NCBI GenBank assembly: GCA_002490995.1
Contig: DKVC01000025.1
Span: forward strand, 1 to 14,972
DNA: 14,972 nucleotides
Source of the DNA: Lachnospiraceae bacterium UBA7188
GTDB taxonomy: Bacteria > Bacillota > Clostridia > Lachnospirales > Lachnospiraceae
Reading direction: 5' to 3'
The notes under the pieces are model-generated. The model did not search any database and was not told the origin of the DNA. It saw only the letters and a list, made by a program, of their open reading frames with translations. Position numbers and translations under genes: made by a program. Below, piece by piece: positions 1 to 7,387 of the stretch; position 1 is the stretch's first letter, and each line of letters opens with the position of its first letter.

Positions 1-63
1 TGCTTTCCTTAGGTATTATACCACTTCCGGCCGTTACTTACCATTGAAAAATAAAAAGCTCCA
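1..63. other. Left chromosomal flank, non-coding
   Basis: Only 63 bases lie outside the proposed left att core. No gene can be called. On the minus strand there is a TATAAT within a short palindrome (12-22), which could be the -10 of a leftward promoter, but no convincing -35 accompanies it. Confidence 0.4.
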
Positions 64-85
64 AAAACTTTACGGCTTCTTTAAA
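64..85. repeat. Left att core (attL direct repeat)
   Basis: The sequence AAAACTTTACG, one variable base (G here, T at the right end), then CTTCTTTAAA recurs in the same orientation at 14210-14231, 87 bp beyond the integrase stop. A direct repeat enclosing an integrase-led element is the expected product of tyrosine-recombinase integration. The crossover point within the core is not resolved. Confidence 0.7.
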
Positions 86-144
86 TGACACCTGTTTTTA
101 TGGTTTTTCCATTTTTGGCATACTGCAAAGAATTCAGTGTTTGT

Positions 145-183
145 GCGGCTTTCAGCATTTTAACCGTTTCCCTGAAATGCCGC
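145..183. repeat. Imperfect inverted repeat downstream of the tape measure gene
   Basis: GCGGCTTTCAG (145-155) pairs with CTGAAATGCCGC (172-183) with a single bulged base and a 16-nt loop. It lies past the end of the leftward operon but has no U-tract, so it is not a canonical terminator. It could be a weak or Rho-dependent stop, or a DNA structure near the left end. Confidence 0.35.
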
Positions 184-191
184 CTGAATTT

Positions 192-215
192 CTATTAGTA
201 TCATTATTAGTGTCA
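192..215 (+). repeat. Left arm-type integrase repeats (2 x 12 bp)
   Basis: Two tandem 12-mers, CTATTAGTATCA and TTATTAGTGTCA, abut each other. The same pair in the same orientation occurs at 14146-14169 near the right end. Tandem TTAGTGTCA-like sites near both ends are typical arm sites bound by the N-terminal domain of clostridial and Tn916-type integrases. Binding is inferred. Confidence 0.6.
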
Positions 216-265
216 CACGTAAGTCAATACACCAGATGTTTTTTAATTAAATATCGTTCAGAAAA

Positions 266-3200
266 TCATATAGGAAATGCCGACCTTCCAGTACGTCTAA
301 AATACTGCTCCGCCTCCCCTCTCATTATTTCAAAGAAAGTATTGCCGTCAACCTGGAATACAAATGTTTCATTGCCTGAATCCCTGCTGTTTCCGGCCGA
401 AAGCCCCAATTCGGAAAGCACCTCTAAAAGGGCTTCCTTATTTGCCTGCTTCATGGTAGAAATTGGTGATACCACCTCTGGCTCCTTCTTATTGTCCCCG
501 AGAACAGCCATGAATTCTCTGTTCGGCGGGACTACGGTTCCGGTAGCAAGCCGGGGAATGGATACGTTGCTTAAATATCCAAGGTCAAAACCAAAGCTCT
601 CCCCTCCAATCCCGGGAACCCACTTAGGAACGCTGAAATGCAGTGTGTTCAAGGCACCTATCATTCCGTTAATTCCATTTATTATTCCATTTGCCAAAGA
701 CTCAACTGCCGCCAAAATCGAATTAATGGGATTCCTTATTGCATCAGACAAAGCGTTCCAAATGTTTGTTGCTCCATTTTTCATTAAATCCCATGCATGT
801 AAAACATTATCTTTTATCTGGTTTGCGGATTCCGTTGCAGAATTTTTCATGTTTCCCCAGGAATTACTCATATTGCTTTTGATGATGTCAAATACATTTC
901 CTGCATTATTCTTTATAGCATCCCAGTTTGAGCGAAGATTGGACTTTACATTATCCCATGTGTTTCCCGTATTAGATTTTACGGAATTCCATTTGTCTGC
1001 AATTGTATTTCTCATACCTTCAAATTTATTGGAAGCATAATTCTTGATATTTTCCCACGTACTTGACAGGTTGCTTTTAATGTTTCCCCATGTGTTTCCA
1101 GTATTTTCCCTCACAGAATTCCACTTTTCAGCTATCCAGTTTCTTACATTTTCAAATGTATCAGACGCATTGTTTTTTACATTTTCCCATGTATCTGAAA
1201 GACTTCCTTTTATATTATCCCAAACCTCGGAAGTGTTTTCCTTTATCTCTTCCCACTTTCCGGATATTTTTTCTTTTATATCTCCAAAGATAGATGCTAC
1301 TTTGTCCACAAGTGCGGATATGCCGTTGAACAATCCTTCCATCAGGAAATTGCCCATTTCCTCCATAACAGTAGAAGGGGAATGGATTCCGAAAAGTGTC
1401 TTTACTGTTGAAATAATTTTTTCAAAAATTCCATGTGTAGGTTTTTCTACATCTACGTTTTCAATTCCAGTAACAAGGCCGGCTGTTATATTGTCTCCTG
1501 TCTCCAAAGCTTTAGAGCCAAACAGCTCCATATTTTCGCCTGTTTGATTAAATTTTTGGTTCAGATTATCGAGCGCTTCATTAAACGCACCTATTGATTC
1601 ACTGTCGTTTTTCATCATTGCTGTTGCACTGATGCTCGATAGTTTGTCTGCTTCCTCTTTATATTCCTCTATGGATATTGACCCGTCTTTATACTTTTGC
1701 TCTAATACTGCAAGCGCATCAGATGTTGCATTAAATATTTCATCCATAGATGCATGTTTGGAAACTTGTTCAAGGCTTTGAATTCCAACTCCTAAAAAGC
1801 CAATGCTGTTTACCACATTTCCCACAATTCCCGGCAATGAGCCAAAGGACTCCCCCATTCCAGATGCAGAATCACCTGTAGTTTTCATTGCAGATGAAAC
1901 TTTTTCTGCTCCACCTCCAACACCAAAGAACTTTAATGCTGAAGCCAGTTTTGAAATAGCACCTGCCCCAAAAGATATTATGCCAAAGGCCGTTGATAGT
2001 GCTTTATATCCCAAAATGGCTTTACATATTTTTTCTAATCCATTAGCGACATCCTCAGGCCTAACATTGTCCATCCAATTTTCAATTGTAGAAAGAAAGC
2101 TTTCAAATGCCGGACTGTTTATAAAGTCTGCCAGGCTCTTAGACAGTTTATCAATGAAAATCAGAAGACCTTCCCCTATTGTTTCCGCAAATGGTTCCAG
2201 ATGATCCCAAAATTCTGAAAGTCTTTTTCTAATAGATTCCCAGTCCACCTCATTGTTAAAGTCCGTCATTATCCGAAGCAGTTCCGGTAATCCTTTTTCA
2301 ATTGTCCATTTTCCAAGCGGTAGCAGGACTTTCTCATAGAAATCTGCTACCACACCGCTTAAAGAATCAAATACTGGTACCAGCGAATCAATCCACCCCT
2401 GCAGCTTAGTTAAAAATGGAGAAAAATCTATGTTTTTTGCCCATTCTGCTGTTACATCTGAAGCATGGCGAATGTTTTCTATAATTACTCCAATAATGCC
2501 AAGGATTCCAGACCATATACTATCTCCAAGTCCTGCCGTGTTCCACGCTTCTGCTATCCGCTTTGCAAGGTTTCCAATTATGTTATATATCCCGGTTATA
2601 ATTCCGAGGATATTCTCCCATATGGAAGTACCGATACCACTGCTGAATGCACGGCTAAAAGAGTCTCCTATGGATGTTAGCAGGTTATTTATATTGGTGA
2701 GCATACCGAATAACGCATTCACATTTTCAAACCCGGCACCCCAGTTCCATGCGTTTGAAAAAGCCGTTGCAATGGAGCCGATAACATCCAACATGGAACG
2801 AAGCAGCCCCAAACCACTTTCAAGCCATGTGAATCCGGCACCACCTGTGAAGACTTCATAAAATGTTGTACCGACAGATTTTGCGGCTTCTCCAAGGCTT
2901 GCAAGTGCCGCTTTTGCTGAATCAATTACTGACTGCCCTTTTGATTCCCATGCTTCCCGGAATACATCAAATATCCCGGAAAATATCTCTTTGATTCTAT
3001 CAGCAATATCAAGGATTCCACCTTCGATAGGAACTTCCTCTTCAAACATCTGGTCTGACGCTCCGCCACCGACACCCCCGCCGCCACCGGAACTTAAGTT
3101 ATTCAGCTTATCAAGACCACTAAGCTGCTTATTCTGCGCCTTATTCTCATCCTCAATCGCTGCTGTAGTTTGCTTAATTGCCTTTGTATACGTCTTCTGC

Positions 3201-4084
3201 CCAGTGATTGCAGCGGTAAACTGTCCGATAATGTTCATCAGGCTTGCCAGTGCATCTATGACTCTTTGTATGTATGGTATGGCAATTTCCACCAGGGGAC
3301 GGAATGCTGCAGCAAAAGAGTTCCGAAGTGTCAGGGTACTGGCTTTCAAGCTGTCTACGGAAGCCCTGAATCCTGCCACATCTTTATAGAGGTTGCTGAA
3401 TCCTGCCTTTATAGCGGAAGACATGGCGCTAAATGCTTTATTGACCTGGTTAAATATCAATGCAGATACAACAATACCTTTTAACTGGCTTCCAAAAGAT
3501 GATAGTGCGCCACCTGATTTTTTTGCAGATTTATTTATTTTGGAAAATGCGCGCTTTGCAACATCTCCAAGCTTTTTAAACCCCTGCTTTGACTTTTCCA
3601 CCATTTCAGACATGCCCATTTTTCCAAACTCCAAAACAAGCTTTGACAGGGCTTTCTTCTCATTCCCAAGCTGCACCGCAAGGCTCTTGTACTCATCAGT
3701 ATCTTTTCCGAGAGTGAATGCCTTTCCGGTATCCACCAACTCCTGCACTTTGCCTTTGGCTTTTTCCAGTTCACTTTCCATCTCGGATATGAATTTGACC
3801 TTATCCCTATATACATCGCTGTCCTGCAGGCCGTCCGCTTCCATTCCTTTCATCTGCTCTCTCACACGGCCAATGCGGTCTTTTATGCCATCAATATATA
3901 CCTGAAGTTCTTTATACCGCTCTGTTGGTATCTTCTGGTCTTTCAGAGCATTCATTTTAGACCGCAGGGACGCTATCTCGTCTGCGGTCTGTACTATCAT
4001 GTGCTGCAGGGCAGAGAGCTGCACCTTTGCGTCCTTTGTGCTGATATTCGTGTTTATCCGTATTGCCCCATCATATTGAGCCAT
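266..4084 (-). CDS. Phage tail tape measure protein, lone copy
   Basis: Tape measure proteins fill the phage tail tube, set its length and help DNA ejection. The start at 4084 (MAQYDGAIRI) is chosen because GGAGGTG lies 8 nt upstream; a longer in-frame start at 4123 lacks such a site. The 1272 residues show a charged coiled-coil start (about 20-190), a hydrophobic helix (about 203-225), an amphipathic helical stretch, a Gly-rich linker (333-341), long helical regions with hydrophobic segments, a block of Trp-spaced repeats (about 930-1115), and a C-terminus with the LATGTVVPPN and AVLGDN motifs common in Firmicutes tape measure proteins. Such a length is normal for a siphovirus with a tail of roughly 190 nm (about 0.15 nm per residue, inferred). 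It is the last gene of the leftward operon and the only virion structural gene seen, which is odd. Confidence 0.9.
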   Translation of the reverse strand: MAQYDGAIRINTNISTKDAKVQLSALQHMIVQTADEIASLRSKMNALKDQKIPTERYKELQVYIDGIKDRIGRVREQMKGMEADGLQDSDVYRDKVKFISEMESELEKAKGKVQELVDTGKAFTLGKDTDEYKSLAVQLGNEKKALSKLVLEFGKMGMSEMVEKSKQGFKKLGDVAKRAFSKINKSAKKSGGALSSFGSQLKGIVVSALIFNQVNKAFSAMSSAIKAGFSNLYKDVAGFRASVDSLKASTLTLRNSFAAAFRPLVEIAIPYIQRVIDALASLMNIIGQFTAAITGQKTYTKAIKQTTAAIEDENKAQNKQLSGLDKLNNLSSGGGGGVGGGASDQMFEEEVPIEGGILDIADRIKEIFSGIFDVFREAWESKGQSVIDSAKAALASLGEAAKSVGTTFYEVFTGGAGFTWLESGLGLLRSMLDVIGSIATAFSNAWNWGAGFENVNALFGMLTNINNLLTSIGDSFSRAFSSGIGTSIWENILGIITGIYNIIGNLAKRIAEAWNTAGLGDSIWSGILGIIGVIIENIRHASDVTAEWAKNIDFSPFLTKLQGWIDSLVPVFDSLSGVVADFYEKVLLPLGKWTIEKGLPELLRIMTDFNNEVDWESIRKRLSEFWDHLEPFAETIGEGLLIFIDKLSKSLADFINSPAFESFLSTIENWMDNVRPEDVANGLEKICKAILGYKALSTAFGIISFGAGAISKLASALKFFGVGGGAEKVSSAMKTTGDSASGMGESFGSLPGIVGNVVNSIGFLGVGIQSLEQVSKHASMDEIFNATSDALAVLEQKYKDGSISIEEYKEEADKLSSISATAMMKNDSESIGAFNEALDNLNQKFNQTGENMELFGSKALETGDNITAGLVTGIENVDVEKPTHGIFEKIISTVKTLFGIHSPSTVMEEMGNFLMEGLFNGISALVDKVASIFGDIKEKISGKWEEIKENTSEVWDNIKGSLSDTWENVKNNASDTFENVRNWIAEKWNSVRENTGNTWGNIKSNLSSTWENIKNYASNKFEGMRNTIADKWNSVKSNTGNTWDNVKSNLRSNWDAIKNNAGNVFDIIKSNMSNSWGNMKNSATESANQIKDNVLHAWDLMKNGATNIWNALSDAIRNPINSILAAVESLANGIINGINGMIGALNTLHFSVPKWVPGIGGESFGFDLGYLSNVSIPRLATGTVVPPNREFMAVLGDNKKEPEVVSPISTMKQANKEALLEVLSELGLSAGNSRDSGNETFVFQVDGNTFFEIMRGEAEQYFRRTGRSAFPI
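740..1290 (-). repeat. Tandem Trp-spaced repeats within the tape measure gene
   Basis: The encoded protein repeats a unit of about 11 residues of the form W-x-x-[IV]-[KR]-x-N-x-S/T, for example TWENIKNYASN and TWDNVKSNLRS, for over a dozen copies. Periodic aromatic residues are characteristic of tape measure proteins, and changes in copy number are a known way such proteins change length. Confidence 0.7.
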
Positions 4085-4150
4085 AATAAAAGCACCTCCA
4101 CATAAGCAGAGATGCCTTTGCAAATCTGCCTGTAACTTTTTCAGGTGAGC

Positions 4151-4171
4151 GGCTGAATCCTGTTATCAGCC
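4151..4171 (-). repeat. Short hairpin before the tape measure gene
   Basis: GGCTGA (4151-4156) and TCAGCC (4166-4171) form a perfect 6-bp stem with a 9-nt loop in the gap between the 94-residue gene and the tape measure gene. It has no U-tract, so it is probably not a terminator. It may influence translation or mRNA processing. Confidence 0.3.
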
Positions 4172-4186
4172 GGTATTGTTTGAATT

Positions 4187-4471
4187 TTACTTTACAACAG
4201 ACAGGAAATTCCTTCGGAGTTTTTCTTCCTCGACAGGCTTAACTACTCCGGCAGTAAGCAGTATCTCCAGGATAACCTTTGCTGATATGCCTGCTGCAAT
4301 CTCCATGGAATTGATAATCATCATGGCAAAGATTTCTTCTGTGGAGTCCTTATCGGTACAACCCTTTAATAATTCGCTTTTAAGTTCCTCCATAACGTCC
4401 TCCTGCCCTTTCCATGACTCAAACTGCTTATGAATCATGGAATTCAATGCCGTAGCAGTTAAATTATCCAT
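4187..4471 (-). CDS. Small helical protein upstream of the tape measure gene
   Basis: The 94-residue product is acidic and predicted helical (MDNLTATALNSMIHKQFESW at the start, a hydrophobic IIN-to-ILLTAG region at about 53-73). I do not recognise the family. The start has GGAGG 6 nt upstream and overlaps the preceding gene by 8 bp, implying translational coupling. The gene directly before a tape measure gene in siphoviruses usually encodes a tail assembly chaperone, and size and position fit that role, but sequence alone does not prove it. The -1 frame stays open from its 3' end (window 4238-4187) to 4071, past the tape measure start, as in G/GT frameshift pairs; no canonical slippery heptamer was found. 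Confidence 0.75.
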   Translation of the reverse strand: MDNLTATALNSMIHKQFESWKGQEDVMEELKSELLKGCTDKDSTEEIFAMMIINSMEIAAGISAKVILEILLTAGVVKPVEEEKLRRNFLSVVK

Positions 4472-4961
4472 TTTCTACCTCCACACCGCATTCTTCCGGA
4501 ATCCCTTTCAATGCCATATCCAAATAATGGAAGAACAGCCGCCGCATCCCATAAAAATCACTGCGTCCGAGAGCGATCCTCTCAATTTTACCTGATGCAT
4601 ATTTTGCTTCCAAATCTTCATAGGAAGCATTTTCAATTACAGACATAATAATATGCCCCGCAGTTTTTTCATCAGCCTTGCGAGCCGCAGAGAGCACCAC
4701 AGCATCATATTTACCTGACCTGACAATCCCAATCAGTTCATTCAGCCTTTCAGGTGTGATGCCGTAGTCTCCCCATGATGCCCTGATGCCTTTCGGCTTT
4801 CCTGCCTTACGCTCCCAGTATTCCCGGTTGTACTCCCTTACCTTGTCACGGTTCTCTGCACGCCATTTCTTTCTCTGGCTGTTGATTCTGTCACGGTTCC
4901 TGTGCCGGTATTCCCTTTGATAGCGCCTCCGTTCCTCCTGTGCTTCCATTGTCATCCCCAT
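4464..4961 (-). CDS. Phage-type protein with basic N-terminal helix repeats
   Basis: The predicted product is 165 residues. About residues 5-45 are extremely Arg/Lys/Glu rich with a repeated pattern (YRHRNRDRIN, then AENRDKVREYNREYWER), likely a long charged helix that may bind nucleic acid. The remainder (from GITPERLNEL) is helical with a conserved-looking GRSDFYGMRRLFF stretch that resembles small proteins common in clostridial prophages, of unknown function. The start at 4961 is preferred because GGAGG lies 8 nt upstream; an ATG at 4976 has its AGGA too close. It overlaps the 94-residue gene by 8 bp and sits within the packaging-to-tail part of the operon. Confidence 0.75.
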   Translation of the reverse strand: MGMTMEAQEERRRYQREYRHRNRDRINSQRKKWRAENRDKVREYNREYWERKAGKPKGIRASWGDYGITPERLNELIGIVRSGKYDAVVLSAARKADEKTAGHIIMSVIENASYEDLEAKYASGKIERIALGRSDFYGMRRLFFHYLDMALKGIPEECGVEVENG

Positions 4962-4997
4962 TTTCCTATCCTCCATTCCTACAGAATCTTCAATATA

Positions 4998-5678
4998 TCA
5001 CCATAAATCGCTCTTTGGTGTCTGATACGTTACTGGAAAGTCTTCATTGACAGAATCAAAGTTTTCATCGGAAAACGGCTGCATTTTTCCAATGCTATCC
5101 AATGCCAAATAATTCCAATAACTCTCACGATCCGCATATTCCCGCAGGACAGTGCCGCTCACACATGTGTGCCGGATAAGATTAGCAAATTTATTAAAGA
5201 CTTCTCTACGGCTTTCCGGACTCTGCCCAAATGTGACACGCTGAGCATTCTTCTCCTGTGGCGGATTCGCGATGTACCGCTCCCTTAAAATCCGGGACAT
5301 GACAGCATTATCTCTATTTTCATCTGCCAACATCTGCCAATCCTTAGATGAAAGACTCATACCACTATTCAGTACTTTCATCACATTATCGTCAATCCGG
5401 CTCCCGTCCAATCTGGCAAGGTCATCCATAATGCCATTGTACTCATTTGTCACAGTGTCAATCATAGACAATGCGCCCTCGATTACCTCATCCTTCCTGC
5501 GCCCGTGCTCTGCGATATGGGTGTCATATCCCTCTTTCCCAATCATACCGCTTTCAAGCAGCTCCTTTTCAAGCACGCAATTATGCTGATAATCTGCCTC
5601 TGCTTTTTCCACAATTGCCCTGGCTTTTTTCGCCTGATTTAATACCGCCTTGTAATACTCAGTAGTTGATTTCTTCAT
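4998..5678 (-). CDS. Coiled-coil phage protein of unknown function
   Basis: The 226-residue product starts MKKSTTEYYKAVLNQAKKAR after a strong AGGAGG with 8-nt spacing. The first half is strongly coiled-coil (Glu/Lys/Ala rich to about residue 105), followed by LDGSRIDDNVMKVLNSGMSL and a less regular C-terminal half. The type recurs in Firmicutes prophages near packaging genes, but I know no assigned function. In a normal phage the genes after terS would be terL, portal and head genes; here this follows terS directly, so a scaffold-like, capsid-interacting or packaging accessory role is conceivable but unproven. Confidence 0.78.
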   Translation of the reverse strand: MKKSTTEYYKAVLNQAKKARAIVEKAEADYQHNCVLEKELLESGMIGKEGYDTHIAEHGRRKDEVIEGALSMIDTVTNEYNGIMDDLARLDGSRIDDNVMKVLNSGMSLSSKDWQMLADENRDNAVMSRILRERYIANPPQEKNAQRVTFGQSPESRREVFNKFANLIRHTCVSGTVLREYADRESYWNYLALDSIGKMQPFSDENFDSVNEDFPVTYQTPKSDLW

Positions 5679-5706
5679 GGTAAAATCCTCCTTATAGTTT
5701 ATTTGT

Positions 5707-6168
5707 TTACTCAAAATCTTCAATGTTCCGATCTGGTACCGGATGCCTTACAATATCCGCAAGTGTCTCCATGTTTTCCAGTACCTTCGGAATGTTATTA
5801 ACAATCGTAACGGATGTATCCCTAAAGTTTGGCACCTTTGCAAATTTATCTACTACAATACCCATTACCGTTGCCACCTGTGAAGCACTGGACTCCCCCA
5901 ATTTCTCCGGCAGGATATCCAGGCAGTGGTCTATAACTTTCTGCGCCTTGTTCTTCCTGGACTCCATAAATGAAAGCATGTCGGCAATGTTCTCTTCCTT
6001 TTTTTGTGCGACTATTTGCGATATCTCCGGTTCACTGCAGCACACCCTCCTGACAGTTTGGTCAGACACTCCGAAATGCTTTGCCGTGGTTCTATAGCTT
6101 CCGGTCACTGAATAATCAGCTATTATCTGTTTCTTCTGTAAGTCCGTCAACCTCGCTGCCGTTGCCAT
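5707..6168 (-). CDS. Terminase small-subunit-like HTH protein
   Basis: The 153-residue product has an N-terminal helix-turn-helix (about residues 8-42: LTDLQKKQIIADYSVTGSYR, then AKHFGVSDQTVRRV) and a helical C-terminal part (FMESRKNKAQKVIDHCLD). This arrangement is seen in phage terminase small subunits, which recognise pac/cos DNA and bring in the large subunit. The start at 6168 follows GGGGAGG very closely; an ATG at 6195 is an alternative. Either way the start lies inside the preceding gene. No large subunit exists in the window, so if functional it would have to work with a helper phage's enzyme. A plain DNA-binding regulator is the alternative. Confidence 0.72.
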   Translation of the reverse strand: MATAARLTDLQKKQIIADYSVTGSYRTTAKHFGVSDQTVRRVCCSEPEISQIVAQKKEENIADMLSFMESRKNKAQKVIDHCLDILPEKLGESSASQVATVMGIVVDKFAKVPNFRDTSVTIVNNIPKVLENMETLADIVRHPVPDRNIEDFE

Positions 6169-6586
6169 CACCTCCCCATACATCTGCAGCCGCATTGTTC
6201 AAGGCTTCAAGCAAAGTATCATCCAAATCAGACTCCGGCTCATCCTTCTGCATGTATTCCAGCTTGAGCAGTTCAATCTCCATCTTCCTGTCAGCCACAT
6301 CCCGTTTCAATATCTCACGCCCGGCCGAAATCCTGTCCGGCATGGATGCCCCATCCTCTTCACCATTCATCACTCTTGTGAAGAATTTCAGGACTTCATC
6401 ACCAGATGCAATTCGCTTTTGTTCAGCAGGGACAGTGCGGCTCTTTATGTATCCCAAAATGTCAACATTGGTCAACAATCTGCTGCCCTGCTGCTTCGGG
6501 TGCCTGTATCCGGCTTTCCTTGCCGCCTCCGTGGCATTGCCGCATTCTATATAGTAGTCAGCAAATGCCTTCTGCCTATCATTCAT
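6116..6586 (-). CDS. terS: Phage terminase small subunit (Terminase_2 type)
   Basis: The 156-residue protein begins MNDRQKAFADYYIECGNATE, the hallmark start of the Terminase_2 small-subunit family, followed by AARKAGY and SRLLTNVDILGYI, which form the DNA-binding HTH region. A middle helix carries the EVLKFFTRVMNGEE type motif and the C-terminus is acidic, as expected for contact with a large subunit or portal. Its ATG forms an ATGA overlap with the stop of the preceding gene (6583-6586). In phage satellites a private TerS redirects the helper's packaging motor to satellite DNA. Here terL is absent, which supports that model. Confidence 0.85.
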   Translation of the reverse strand: MNDRQKAFADYYIECGNATEAARKAGYRHPKQQGSRLLTNVDILGYIKSRTVPAEQKRIASGDEVLKFFTRVMNGEEDGASMPDRISAGREILKRDVADRKMEIELLKLEYMQKDEPESDLDDTLLEALNNAAADVWGGDGNGSEVDGLTEETDNS

Positions 6587-6930
6587 CCCCCGGAATCCTT
6601 CCAACGCAGACACCCCAATTCCCTTTTCATATTTCTGCTCACTCTGAAAACGAAGTCTATATTATCCTCCCCGCAGAAATTCACCAGCTCTTCTACTTTT
6701 CCTGTGTCCCTATAATCAAAAGACGCACCCGGAATTTCGACATATTCCGGTGTGGCGCGGAGAAATACGGTCACGCTTCCATCACCCTGTATTCTGCCCA
6801 ACAGCTCAATCAGCTCTTTCTCTCTTGCGGCATACTCATCAAAGTTTTTGAACCATATATGCGCTTCAAGCCGAAATACCGTTTCTGTCTTTTGGGATAC
6901 TATTCCCCTCACCGTCAATACATCCTCCAT
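6583..6930 (-). CDS. Unknown 115-residue protein, beta-rich C-terminal half
   Basis: The ATG at 6930 has GAGGTG 5 nt upstream. The product alternates helix and strand: a helical EYAAREKELIELLGRI segment, then strands GSVTVFLRATPEYVEIP, a short linker, and KVEELVNFCGEDNIDFV. The last part has a faint similarity in pattern to the extreme C-terminal domain of bacterial DNA polymerase III alpha subunits, which could be chance. It is coupled to terS by ATGA overlap, so it may be a packaging or replication accessory factor. No function is claimed. Confidence 0.72.
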   Translation of the reverse strand: MEDVLTVRGIVSQKTETVFRLEAHIWFKNFDEYAAREKELIELLGRIQGDGSVTVFLRATPEYVEIPGASFDYRDTGKVEELVNFCGEDNIDFVFRVSRNMKRELGCLRWKDSGG

Positions 6931-6983
6931 CAATGCACCTCACAAATTCTTTTCTTTCTTCCATGGTACCACGAAATCCACAA

Positions 6984-7058
6984 TCAGTTGTACCAACTTA
7001 AACGCTGCTCCTGCAGATCTCGGGCAGGACAGGCAGCCATGACAGCCGCCCGCCCCAT
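6984..7058 (-). CDS. Possible 24-residue small protein
   Basis: A short frame (MGRAAVMAACPARDLQEQR at the start) begins 3 bp after the stop of the 32-residue membrane protein, with AAAGGA about 9 nt upstream. It is too short for coding statistics. The 53 bp after it hold no better frame, so it may be a genuine microprotein or merely spacer. Confidence 0.3.
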   Translation of the reverse strand: MGRAAVMAACPARDLQEQRLSWYN

Positions 7059-7061
7059 CAC

Positions 7062-7160
7062 TTACTTTCCTTTCTTTGACTGTACTGCGAACACGACCAA
7101 AACCACAACTTCCAGTACAATGACTGCTAATACTCCGTCAACGAAACCATGCCAGTACAT
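7062..7160 (-). CDS. 32-residue single-pass membrane microprotein
   Basis: It reads MYWHGFVDGVLAVIVLEVVV, further hydrophobic residues, then a basic tail ending KKGK. One transmembrane helix (about residues 8-26) with a positively charged C-terminus is clear. The ATG follows GGGGGGAGGTGAGTTT, an excellent ribosome binding site that contains the stop codon of the preceding small membrane gene, so the two are translationally coupled. Family unknown; a holin-like, antiholin-like or superinfection-exclusion role is possible but not shown. Confidence 0.65.
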   Translation of the reverse strand: MYWHGFVDGVLAVIVLEVVVLVVFAVQSKKGK

Positions 7161-7164
7161 AAAC

Positions 7165-7329
7165 TCACCTCCCCCCTATTACTCCGGCCATTGCCAAAAT
7201 AATTACCAACAACAGGATAAACCCTAAAACCTCACCGATAATTCCTGCGATAAACCAGCAGAAAAATTTGAACCGTTCAAAATCCATCGGTTCCCTGTCT
7301 TTCTTAGACCGCAATCTGATTTCATCCAT
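7165..7329 (-). CDS. 54-residue single-pass membrane protein
   Basis: The start at 7329 (MDEIRLRSKKDREPMDFERF) follows AAAGGATAGGG; an upstream in-frame start at 7374 is less supported. The N-terminal 20 residues are highly charged. Residues 21-50 (FFCWFIAGIIGEVLGFILLL onward) form one long or two tightly packed hydrophobic helices. Its TGA is embedded in the ribosome binding site of the next small membrane gene. Function unknown. Confidence 0.65.
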   Translation of the reverse strand: MDEIRLRSKKDREPMDFERFKFFCWFIAGIIGEVLGFILLLVIILAMAGVIGGR

Positions 7330-7387
7330 AATTTTCCCTATCCTTTCACATGCTTGCGGAACCTTATGCTGCACTTAGGGAAAGACC

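Noticed and set aside
145..183. Intrinsic terminator for the leftward operon
   Set aside because: A stem is present but no U-tract follows on the minus strand, so it is recorded only as an inverted repeat.
141..1547. Rightward open frames of 299 and 167 residues opposite the tape measure gene
   Set aside because: They lie antisense to a clearly recognised protein, have no good ribosome binding site, and their composition follows from its repeats.
6867..6968. 33-codon leftward frame starting MEERKEFVRC
   Set aside because: It overlaps the start of the 115-residue gene, and its own ribosome binding site is poor, while that gene has a good one.
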